Positions 9,469-16,685 of a stretch of DNA of 64,000 bases are shown here, piece by piece (the first letter of the stretch is position 1; every line of letters begins with the position of its first letter). The stretch is from NCBI RefSeq assembly GCF_003977665.1, contig NZ_RYYV01000007.1, positions 62,001 through 126,000 of the forward strand, given 5' to 3'. The notes beneath the pieces were generated by a model. The model saw nothing but the letters and a program-made list of their open reading frames with translations. It was not told where the DNA came from and did not search any database. Both the position numbers and the translations under genes were made by a program. The DNA is from Dyella choica. Lineage in GTDB: Bacteria; Pseudomonadota; Gammaproteobacteria; Xanthomonadales; Rhodanobacteraceae.

Positions 9469-9623
9469 TTCCTGGCTTACGTCCCCCTGTCGTTTGCTTG
9501 AATCCCCTCCGCAACATTGAGTTGCCGCAGATGACACAAATATGGCTGGCAAGCTGACTTAATCATTTGTAAACTTTCTAGTACATAAACGCCCTTTCCC
9601 GATCCCCTACATAGGCTTCCTTC

Positions 9624-10145
9624 ATGCGCTTACATCCCTTTACACGCATCGCCGCCGCCGTGCTGATGTTTGCCTTGCCGGCCCTTCCCGCCATGGCAGC
9701 CCGCTTCGAACTGCAGGGCGGCGTCAGCTACGTGGACAGCTATAGCGCGCCTGCCGCCTTCGGCGAAGTGATCTTCGACGAGCATCAGTTCGGCAGCAGC
9801 AACTTCAGCTGGGCGCCCGACCTCACCGCCGGCTGGATCAGCGGCCGCAACCTCAAGCGCTTCGACAACAGCCGCTACACCACCCGCGACGACATCGGTC
9901 TGGTGGCCGCCGGCGTGCGTTTCCACTATGGTCCCGCCAATGCGTGGTACCGGCACCTGTTCATCAGCGAGCAGCCCACCGTGCATACCGGGCGCACCAT
10001 GGCGCTGAGCAGCGCCTTCGAATTCACCACCACGTTCGGCTACCAGGGCGACCATTGGAGCGTCGGCCTTCGCCATATCTCCAACGCCGGCATCCATGAA
10101 CCCAATCGCGGCGAAACGATGGCGGTGGTTGGCTTCGCGTTCTAA
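9624..10145 (+). CDS. pagL: PagL-type lipid A 3-O-deacylase (acyloxyacyl hydrolase family)
   Basis: 173 residues with a signal peptide (LMFALPALPAMA, cleavage near residue 25) and an eight-strand beta-barrel pattern. Near the C-terminus the catalytic signature reads RHISNAGIHEPNRGE, with His151, Ser153 and candidate Glu164 as the triad, and the protein ends with Phe as outer-membrane barrels do. Family knowledge: PagL sits in the outer membrane and removes the 3-position acyl chain of lipid A, lowering immune recognition and altering permeability. It is a single-gene unit with a strong hairpin terminator just downstream. The symbol rests on the motif only. Confidence 0.75.
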   Translation: MRLHPFTRIAAAVLMFALPALPAMAARFELQGGVSYVDSYSAPAAFGEVIFDEHQFGSSNFSWAPDLTAGWISGRNLKRFDNSRYTTRDDIGLVAAGVRFHYGPANAWYRHLFISEQPTVHTGRTMALSSAFEFTTTFGYQGDHWSVGLRHISNAGIHEPNRGETMAVVGFAF

Positions 10146-10162
10146 GCGGCGCATCTGTCCAT

Positions 10163-10197
10163 TAAAAAAGGGCCTCACTCGCGTGAGGCCCTTTTTG
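10163..10197. terminator. Bidirectional rho-independent terminator
   Basis: A perfect stem AGGGCCTCAC / GTGAGGCCCT with a TCGC loop is flanked by an A-run on the left and a T-run on the right. It therefore works for pagL (+) and for the convergent MFS gene (-) that stops at 10225. Confidence 0.93.
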
Positions 10198-10224
10198 TTG
10201 CGCCCATGGCAGCGGGCGCGAGAC

Positions 10225-11745
10225 TCAATGCCCGCCGCCGCCTGCCCCGGCCTTCGCCGTGAACGGCGGCTTGGCCATCCAGATCACCACCACCAACGAC
10301 AGGAAGATCCAGCCGAGCACGTGGAAGATTTCGTTGAACGAAATCTGCAGGCCTTGCGCGCTGATGGTTTGATTCAACATGGCGAACGTCGTCGGCGTGT
10401 CGCCGCTCTGGCTGATCGCCTGTTGCGCCGTCGGATTGTACGGCGTGATCTGCTCGGCCAGCTGCGAATGGTGCAATACGCCGCGGCGCGACCACATGAA
10501 GCTGGTGAGCGAAGCGGCAAAGCTGGCGCCCACTGTGCGCAGGAAGGTGGCCACGCCGCCGCCGGAGGCGATTTCATGCGGCTTGAGGTCCGACAGCAGG
10601 ATGGTGGTGACCGGCATGAAGAACAGCGCCACGCCCAGGCCTTGCAGCAATTGCACCGAGGCAACGTGCTGGAAATCCACACCGATGTAGAAACCCGAGC
10701 GCAGGAAGCAGGTCACGCCCATCACAACGAACGAAGCGGCGGTCAACATACGCAAGTCGAAGCGCGCAGCATAGCGGCCTACGAAAGGCGTGAGGATCAC
10801 CGGCAGGATGCCCAAGGGCGCCGCGGCGAAGCCGGCCCAGGTGGCGGTGTAGCCCAGGTTGATCTGCAGCCACTGCGGCACCAGCAGGTTGATGGCGAAG
10901 AACGCCGCATATGCCAGCACCAGCGAGATGGTGCCCATGCGGAAGTTGCGATGGCGGAACAGCTTCAGGTCGACGATCGGCTCCCGGTCGGTCAGTTCCC
11001 AGATCAGGAAAATCGCGAGGGCGATGGCCGAGACGATCGAGGTGATGATGATGAAATTGGAATTGAACCAGTCTTCGTCATTGCCCTTGTCCAGCACCAC
11101 CTGCAACGCGCCGATGCCGATCACCAGCGTGATCAGGCCCACGTAATCCATCTTCGGGCGTTGCGTCACCACTTCGCGCAGGCGCATCTGGTTGGCGACC
11201 ACCAAGCCGGCGAAGATGCCGATCGGTACGTTGATGAAGAAGATCCACGGCCAGGAATAATTGTCGGTGATCCAGCCGCCGAGAATCGGTCCGGCGATCG
11301 GCGCCACCACGGTCACCATCGCCAGCAGCGCCAGCGCCATCGGCCGTTTGTTGGGTGGGTAGATGGACAGCAGCAAAGCCTGCGTCACCGGGTACATCGG
11401 CCCGGCCACCGCGCCCTGCAAGGTACGGAACAGGATCAGCATGCCCATGCTCTGCGCGATGCCGCACAGCAACGAAGCCACCGAGAATGCCATCGTGGCC
11501 CAGACGAACAGCTTCACTTCGCCGTAGCGCCGCGTGAGGAAGCCGGTAAGCGGCAAGGCAATCGCGTTGCTGACCGCGAACGAAGTGATCACCCAGGTGC
11601 TCTCGTCCGAACTCACGCCGAGATTGCCGGCGATGGTCGGCAGCGACACGTTGGCAATGGTGGTGTCCAGCACCTGCATGAACGTGGCCAGCGACAAGCC
11701 GATCGTCGCAAGAACCAGGTTGGGTGGACGGAAGTGGCTGCTCAT
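10225..11745 (-). CDS. DHA2-family MFS drug transporter, EmrB-like
   Basis: 506 residues with about 14 membrane helices, the DHA2 hallmark. The first helix carries LDTTIANVSLPTIAGNLGVS, followed by STWVITSFAVSNAIALPLTG and LTRRYGEVKLF (motif A loop); motif C-like Gly/Pro spacing is seen in GPMYPVTQALLLSIYP and VVAPIAGPILGGW. It is a proton-driven inner-membrane exporter that works with an EmrA-type adaptor and a TolC-type duct, both encoded just upstream in the same direction. A 65-base gap with a CCCCTC/GAGGGG hairpin (about 11774-11796) separates it from the adaptor gene. Confidence 0.93.
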   Translation of the reverse strand: MSSHFRPPNLVLATIGLSLATFMQVLDTTIANVSLPTIAGNLGVSSDESTWVITSFAVSNAIALPLTGFLTRRYGEVKLFVWATMAFSVASLLCGIAQSMGMLILFRTLQGAVAGPMYPVTQALLLSIYPPNKRPMALALLAMVTVVAPIAGPILGGWITDNYSWPWIFFINVPIGIFAGLVVANQMRLREVVTQRPKMDYVGLITLVIGIGALQVVLDKGNDEDWFNSNFIIITSIVSAIALAIFLIWELTDREPIVDLKLFRHRNFRMGTISLVLAYAAFFAINLLVPQWLQINLGYTATWAGFAAAPLGILPVILTPFVGRYAARFDLRMLTAASFVVMGVTCFLRSGFYIGVDFQHVASVQLLQGLGVALFFMPVTTILLSDLKPHEIASGGGVATFLRTVGASFAASLTSFMWSRRGVLHHSQLAEQITPYNPTAQQAISQSGDTPTTFAMLNQTISAQGLQISFNEIFHVLGWIFLSLVVVIWMAKPPFTAKAGAGGGGH

Positions 11746-11810
11746 CGAAAATCACCTGACAGGCGGTAATAGACCCCTCCCCCGCGGGAGAGGGGCGACA
11801 GGCAGCACGT

Positions 11811-13001
11811 TCAGCGCCCGCCCATGTTCTCGTGAATGACCCGCTCGATCTGCGCGTTCGCATCGGCGAGCTGGTCCTTGTAGACGTCCGTGCTGAAGCG
11901 CGGCCCGGTGCGCGGCGACTGCGCCAGCGTCGGGCCGTTCTGGTCATGCAGGTCCACCTCGGTGGTGAGCGACATGCCGATGCGCAACGGATGCTGATCG
12001 AGCTGCGCGGGATCGGTGAACACCACGCGCACCGGAATGCGCTGCACGATCTTGATCCAGTTGCCGGTGGCGTTCTGCGCCGGCAGCAGCGAGAACGCAC
12101 TGCCCGTGCCCACGCCGAGGCTCTCCACCTTGCCCTGGTACTTCACCGAGCTGCCATACACGTCGGAGCTGATTTCCACCGGCTGGCCGATGCGCATGCG
12201 GGTGAGCTGCGTTTCCTTGAAGTTCGCGTCCACCCAAACTTCATGCAGAGGCACCACCGCCATCAGCGCTGCTCCCGGCTGCACGCGCTGACCCACCTGC
12301 ACGGTGCGCTTGGCAACGTAGCCGGTAACCGGCGCCACCATCACGGTGCGCACATCGTCCAGATACGCCGCTCGATACTGGGCCGCGGCGGCTTTCACGT
12401 CGGGATGCGAGGCGACCGCGGTGTCATCCACCAGCACCTTGTTGGTCTGCAATTGCTGTTGGGACGTCGCCAAGGCGTTTTGCGCCGAGGTAAGCGCGTC
12501 GCGCGCATGTGCCAGCTCCTCGGCGGAAATCGCGCCGGTCCTGGCCAGGTCGCGGCGACGATTATAGTCGGCTTGCGCTTTTTCCAGCGCGACCTTGCCC
12601 ACCGCAACCTGTGCCTGCGCGCCGGACACGGTGCTGTACAAGCCGCGCACGCGACGCACGGTGTTGGCGAGATTGGCAGTGGCGCGCTGCAGTTCGACGT
12701 CGGCATCGGAGCGGTCCAGCCGCACCATTACGTCACCCTGCTTCACCAGGTCGCCGTCATCGCCGCCGATGCTGATGACCGTGCCGGCGATGCGTGGCGT
12801 GATCTGTACGATATTGCCGTTGATGTAGGCGTCGTCAGTGCTCTCATGCCAGCGGCCTGCGAGGAAATACCAAGCCGCCCACGCAACGGCGGCGAGCACG
12901 ATTACCGCCAGCAGCAGCCGCAACAGGATGCCGCGCCGGTTGTCGGCCGGCGGAGCCTGCACGGCGGACGTGTCGGCGGTATTGGGATTCGGACTGGACA
13001 T
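11811..13001 (-). CDS. EmrA-like membrane fusion protein (HlyD family)
   Basis: 396 residues: a short cytoplasmic tail, one transmembrane helix (LLLAVIVLAAVAWAAWYFLA, about 28-47), the diagnostic ESTDDAYINGNIVQITPRI beta-strand start, a long coiled-coil hairpin (about 100-210), and a C-terminal lipoyl/beta-barrel part (GQPVEISSDVYGSSVKYQGK). EmrA proteins form a periplasmic tunnel on top of the MFS pump. The gene lies 23 bases downstream of the outer-membrane factor gene, and the order outer-membrane factor, adaptor, MFS pump is a typical tripartite cassette. Confidence 0.93.
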   Translation of the reverse strand: MSSPNPNTADTSAVQAPPADNRRGILLRLLLAVIVLAAVAWAAWYFLAGRWHESTDDAYINGNIVQITPRIAGTVISIGGDDGDLVKQGDVMVRLDRSDADVELQRATANLANTVRRVRGLYSTVSGAQAQVAVGKVALEKAQADYNRRRDLARTGAISAEELAHARDALTSAQNALATSQQQLQTNKVLVDDTAVASHPDVKAAAAQYRAAYLDDVRTVMVAPVTGYVAKRTVQVGQRVQPGAALMAVVPLHEVWVDANFKETQLTRMRIGQPVEISSDVYGSSVKYQGKVESLGVGTGSAFSLLPAQNATGNWIKIVQRIPVRVVFTDPAQLDQHPLRIGMSLTTEVDLHDQNGPTLAQSPRTGPRFSTDVYKDQLADANAQIERVIHENMGGR

Positions 13002-13024
13002 GGGGCTGCCTCAGAAACGTTGGA

Positions 13025-14464
13025 TTACCTGGAGGAAAGTTCGGCGTCGGCCTGCGGACGGAAGCCGCCGCCGAGCGCCTGGATCAGTTGCACGTTGAGA
13101 TCGGATTGCTGCGCACGCAGTGCGGCCATGCGCTGTTCGGCAGCAAGCAGTTGCTGGCGCACGCTGAGCGCTTCCAGGTAGCTGCCGATGCCGGCTTTGT
13201 AGCGCTGTTCGGACAGCTTCCATGCATCGTTGGCCGCATCCAGGGCACGCTGCTGCGCCTGGATCTGCTCCTGCATCGAGGCGACGGCGTCGTAGTCGTC
13301 GGCCACTTCGTTCACCGCGGACACCAGCGTCTTGTTGTACTGCGCCACGGCGAGGTCGTACTGCGCGTCATTGCTGTTCAGATTGGCGCGGCGGCGGCCC
13401 CCATCGAACAGCGGCAGGCTGATGGCTGGCGCCACTTCGTAGAAACGGTTGCGCAGCGAGAACAAGTTTGCGCCGCCGAGATTGATCAGCCCGGCCATCG
13501 CACCGATGTTCACGTTCGGCAGGAATTGGGTCTTGGCCGACTTGATGTCCTTGCTTGCCGCTTCCACCTGCCAGCGCGCCGCCACCAGGTCGGCGCGATG
13601 ACCGACCAATTCCACCGGCAGGTTCGCCGGTACCGTCAGCATCGCCGGCGGCAGCAACTGCGGGCGGGCGATTTCAAGGCCGCGATCGGGACCCTTGCCG
13701 AGCAACACCGACAAGGCCGTACGGGCCGCATCCACGGCGCGGTCGGCTTGCGCCTTTTGGCCTTGGGCGCTGGCGACTTCCGAATCGCTTTGCTTCAACT
13801 GCATCTGGTTGTCGATGCCGGCGGCTACGCGCTGGCGCGTGAGGTCGCGCGCTTCGCTGGCGCGATTGAGTTCCGCACTGGCAACATCCTGTTGCGTATA
13901 GGCATAGCCAAGCTGCACGTAGGCACGCGCCACATTGGTGGACAGCACGATGCGTGCCGCCTGGGTATCGACTTCAGCCGCGCGCTGCCGCCCCAGTGCG
14001 GCTTCCCAGGCTGCACGCTGGCCACCCCACAGGTCGATGTTCCACTTGAAACTGGCATCCACGTATTTCAGGGCGCCGACGTGGCCCGTGCCGAGTACCG
14101 GGATGGAGGTGGGAATACGTGCTTCGCCGAAGCTGGCGCTGGCGTTGACGCTGGGCTTGCGCGAAGCATCGGCGGCGCCGGCCGCAGCCTGTGCTTGGCG
14201 CGCGCGTGCATCGGCCACCGCCAGGTTAGGGTTGTCACGCAACGCCTCGGCAATCAAGGCGCTTAACTGAGCATCACCCAGGCCGGTCCACCAATCCTGC
14301 TTCGGCCAGGCCGCATCGGATACCTCCACGTTCGCCAGGCTGCGCCCGGCCTTGAGCGACGAGGGCTCGGTCAGCGTGCCATTGGGATGCAGGCCGCCAC
14401 TGCTCGCACAGCCGGCCAAGGCAAAGCTGAGTCCGACAGCAGCCGCAAGAATTTGCAGACGCAT
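13025..14464 (-). CDS. Outer-membrane efflux factor of the EmrAB-type system (NodT family lipoprotein)
   Basis: 479 residues from the ATG at 14462-14464; an in-frame TTG at 14473 is an alternative start. A lipoprotein signal (ILAAAVGLSFALAGC) predicts acylation. The two TolC-type repeats are present: NIDLWGGQRAAWEAALGRQR in the first, and RADLVAARWQVEAASKDI with FLPNVNIGAMAGLINLGG in the second. It is the duct for the MFS/adaptor pair downstream. Unlike the RND-associated homologue at 2461-3918, it is the first structural gene of its operon, placed 158 bases after the MarR gene. Confidence 0.93.
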   Translation of the reverse strand: MRLQILAAAVGLSFALAGCASSGGLHPNGTLTEPSSLKAGRSLANVEVSDAAWPKQDWWTGLGDAQLSALIAEALRDNPNLAVADARARQAQAAAGAADASRKPSVNASASFGEARIPTSIPVLGTGHVGALKYVDASFKWNIDLWGGQRAAWEAALGRQRAAEVDTQAARIVLSTNVARAYVQLGYAYTQQDVASAELNRASEARDLTRQRVAAGIDNQMQLKQSDSEVASAQGQKAQADRAVDAARTALSVLLGKGPDRGLEIARPQLLPPAMLTVPANLPVELVGHRADLVAARWQVEAASKDIKSAKTQFLPNVNIGAMAGLINLGGANLFSLRNRFYEVAPAISLPLFDGGRRRANLNSNDAQYDLAVAQYNKTLVSAVNEVADDYDAVASMQEQIQAQQRALDAANDAWKLSEQRYKAGIGSYLEALSVRQQLLAAEQRMAALRAQQSDLNVQLIQALGGGFRPQADAELSSR

Positions 14465-14595
14465 GGCTTTCAATCTCGAAGTTTGAGGTGGATGAAGCAG
14501 ACCATCGGGCAGCTCTCCCTGGCCTTCCGATTCGCCTGTACCGGCGCGTGCCGGCTGGCGTAAGCGCCGCGGGCGGCTTTCGCACCCGGTGCGCC

Positions 14596-14616
14596 ACGGA
14601 TCCTCCCTGGATCCGT
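14596..14616. other. Perfect hairpin between marR-like gene and efflux operon
   Basis: ACGGATCC and GGATCCGT form an 8-bp stem around a 5-base loop just after the MarR stop on the minus strand, next to a smaller CGCAC/GTGCG stem at 14581-14593. There is no T-run, so it is not a standard terminator. It could stabilise the marR message or act as a leader structure of the efflux genes. Confidence 0.45.
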
Positions 14617-14622
14617 CAGCTC

Positions 14623-15081
14623 TTAATTCTTGTCGCGCAGGGCGTGCAGAACACGACTCAGGTAGTCATGCAGACGCTCCCGCTCAACTTCGTCCAACGA
14701 TCCCTGCGCCGCGTCCAGCACGCGGTCATTGCAACTGGTCAGCTGTTGCCACAGCGCGTTGCCGCGGTCGGTGAGTTCGATGCGCAGAGCCCGGCGATCC
14801 TGTTCATGCGGGCGACGCCGCAGGTAGCCCCTGCCCTCCAGTTGGTCGAGCTGACGAGTCATGGCGCCGCCATCCAGCTCTACCGAACGGGCCAGCTCGG
14901 TGGCCGACATCGGCCCCAGCATGGCCAGCCGCTTGAGCATGACGAACTGGATATAGCGCAGGTCCAGTCCCTTGGCGGCGATTTCCGCCTCGATGCTGCG
15001 CACCAGCTCTACCCGGACCAGGTTGATCAGCAGGCCCAGGCTTTCTTGGTGGGAGGGAGTGACGAGCGGTCCGGCGTTCAT
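14623..15081 (-). CDS. MarR-family transcriptional regulator of the efflux operon
   Basis: 152 residues from the ATG at 15079-15081. The winged helix-turn-helix is clear: GLDLRYIQFVMLKRLAMLGP, then MSATELARSVELDGGAMTRQ as recognition helix, and the beta-wing GYLRRRPHEQDRRALRIELT. MarR repressors usually silence an adjacent drug-efflux operon and are released by phenolic or drug-like ligands. The gene precedes the EmrAB-type genes on the same strand. An upstream in-frame TTG at 15117 is rejected as the start because it is part of the -35 box. The chosen ATG has no ribosome site and sits almost at the predicted transcription start, so the message may be leaderless. Confidence 0.9.
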   Translation of the reverse strand: MNAGPLVTPSHQESLGLLINLVRVELVRSIEAEIAAKGLDLRYIQFVMLKRLAMLGPMSATELARSVELDGGAMTRQLDQLEGRGYLRRRPHEQDRRALRIELTDRGNALWQQLTSCNDRVLDAAQGSLDEVERERLHDYLSRVLHALRDKN

Positions 15082-15082
15082 G

Positions 15083-15126
15083 GCCGCGTATTCTATTGCT
15101 CGCAAAATATTTGTCAAGGCAAATAT
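15083..15126 (-). promoter_or_regulatory. Promoter and candidate MarR operator
   Basis: On the minus strand a perfect -35 box TTGACA (15112-15117) is followed after 16 bases by TAGAAT (15090-15095). A perfect inverted repeat, ATATTTG and CAAATAT with a 6-base spacer (15107-15126), covers the -35 box, and a second small dyad TTGC-GA-GCAA lies in the spacer. This is the expected layout for MarR autorepression. Confidence 0.75.
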
Positions 15127-15167
15127 ATGTTACGCACCTTTTGTTACAGCAAATGGACAGTCATGAA

Positions 15168-15425
15168 TCATTGTCCGCATGACGCCAGCAGTTCGGCCAG
15201 CTCGTCGGCCAGCCAGGCTTTCAGGGCCGGGTCACGCAGCTCGAACAGCTCGAACACACCCAGCGCCCGCAATGCCGTCAGTTGCGCCAGCAGACGAGGC
15301 TCCATCGCGCGCCTCACCGCCTCGGGAGTGGCGGGATCGAGCATCTGATGGGCGCAGGCGACGAAGGTCTCGAGCGGGGATCGGGACACCTCGGACTTCA
15401 GGGAAACCAGTTGCAGCGGGGACAT
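15168..15425 (-). CDS. Hypothetical protein, 85 residues
   Basis: I start it at the ATG at 15423-15425 because an AAGGAAAAGG ribosome site lies immediately upstream; longer versions run into the AraC promoter region. The protein is helical and Leu/Ala/Glu-rich (SPLETFVACAHQMLDPATP, then LLAQLTALRALGVFELFELR, ending LASCGQ), soluble, with no signal peptide. I do not recognise the family. It is divergent from the AraC-type gene at 15653 and could be its target, but no operator is evident. Confidence 0.6.
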   Translation of the reverse strand: MSPLQLVSLKSEVSRSPLETFVACAHQMLDPATPEAVRRAMEPRLLAQLTALRALGVFELFELRDPALKAWLADELAELLASCGQ

Positions 15426-15652
15426 GGCCTTTTCCTTTTCGATACATCGGATCGCTCTTAAGGACGGACGAACGAGGCCTGCCGTGACAGACATGGGGCA
15501 CGCCCGGGCTACACCCATTGGCGCGGTCAGTGGAGGCCCCTGGAGTTCATCGGAAAAACCGCGAGCGGCGGCAGCGGCGAGGCTGACCCATGCTGTCGTC
15601 TGGTCAGCGAGAACAAGCATAGGCAAAGCCCATGACAAGCTGATAACGTCAT

Positions 15653-16492
15653 TTGGCCAAAAAATGTCGAGATTCGGCCATACCACGGACCAAACAGGAG
15701 CTGTTCCAGCTCATCGAGCGTCTCGATGGCCCGGCCGTCATCGCCTACTGGGATGGCGGCGAAGCCCTCAGCGAATACAAGCAGGACACCCAGAGCTACG
15801 ACTGGCACAGCCACGCGCGCGGACAGTTTTTCTATGTGGAAAGCGGCCTGGTGCACATGCACACCAAGCATGGATCCTGGCTGCTGCCACCGCACCGCGC
15901 CGGGTGGATGCCGCCGGGGGAAATGCACAAGGTCAGCATCAACGGACCGCTGACCGGCTGGGGCGTGTTTCTGCACCCGGACATCGCCCACTGCCTGCCC
16001 GCACGGCCGGGGGTGATCGGCGTCAACGCGCTGATGCGCGAACTGGTCCATCGCGCCAGTTCGTGGACCTGGAACCCTGAACTCAACGGGCGGCAGGAAC
16101 GGGTGATGACGGTGCTGCTGGATGAGATTCGCGATGCACCGCTCGAACCCCTGCACCTGCCGATGCCGACGGATCGGCGCCTGCTGCGCATCGCCCAGGC
16201 CGTGCTGGAGCAGCCCGATGACAATCGCAGCCTGGAAGATTGGGCGGCCTGGGCCGGGCTTTCCGCGCGCACGCTCAGCCGCCTGTTCCGCGCGGAAACC
16301 GCCTTGAGCTTTGCGCAATGGCGCCAGCAGGCGCGGCTCACCAAAGGCCTGGAGCAACTGGCCGAGGGCTTGCCCGTCGCCACCGTCGCGGATGGCCTTG
16401 GCTACGCCAGCACCAGTGCTTTCATCGCGATGTTCCGTCGCTGCTTCGGTCACCCGCCGGCACGCTACTTCGGGCAACGCGCAGTGGCGTAG
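15653..16492 (+). CDS. AraC-family regulator with N-terminal cupin domain
   Basis: 279 residues. The N-terminal part is a cupin sensor (YDWHSHARGQFFYVESGLVH, then LLPPHRAGWMPPGEMHKV). The C-terminal part is a double helix-turn-helix (DWAAWAGLSARTLSRLFRAE, then VATVADGLGYASTSAFIAMF and FGHPPARYF). No ATG is available in frame near the 5' end, so the start is either the TTG at 15653 or unresolved; a nearby ATG at 15664 is in another frame. Such one-component regulators often control a neighbouring transporter or enzyme. The divergent partner is the 85-residue ORF. Confidence 0.85.
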   Translation: MAKKCRDSAIPRTKQELFQLIERLDGPAVIAYWDGGEALSEYKQDTQSYDWHSHARGQFFYVESGLVHMHTKHGSWLLPPHRAGWMPPGEMHKVSINGPLTGWGVFLHPDIAHCLPARPGVIGVNALMRELVHRASSWTWNPELNGRQERVMTVLLDEIRDAPLEPLHLPMPTDRRLLRIAQAVLEQPDDNRSLEDWAAWAGLSARTLSRLFRAETALSFAQWRQQARLTKGLEQLAEGLPVATVADGLGYASTSAFIAMFRRCFGHPPARYFGQRAVA

Positions 16493-16524
16493 CAAAGGCC
16501 GCCGTCTCATGTTCTGAGACGCCT

Positions 16525-16616
16525 GTAGGCTGGGATGACAATCCCGGCATCGCGCGGCTGCAAGCATGGCAATGCCGGGTTTCTCAACCCAGCCTACGAT
16601 TGTCATTCCAGCCTAC
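16525..16616. repeat. GTAGGCTGGG-type palindromic repeat, double copy
   Basis: The forward motif GTAGGCTGGGATGACAATCC is followed by inverted half-copies ending CCCAGCCTAC and TTCCAGCCTAC. It lies between the AraC gene and lhr and creates the false N-terminal extension of the lhr frame. A small GTCTCA/TGAGAC hairpin precedes it at 16504-16520. Confidence 0.85.
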
Positions 16617-16685
16617 ACGACTGCCCAATCGCCCCTATGTCATGATCCACGAGCCTTGAGCCCGTGCGACTACGGGTTACTATCG

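Noticed and set aside
16566-16685. N-terminal extension of Lhr
   Set aside because: It only translates a dispersed palindromic repeat; family members start near the ATG at 16686.
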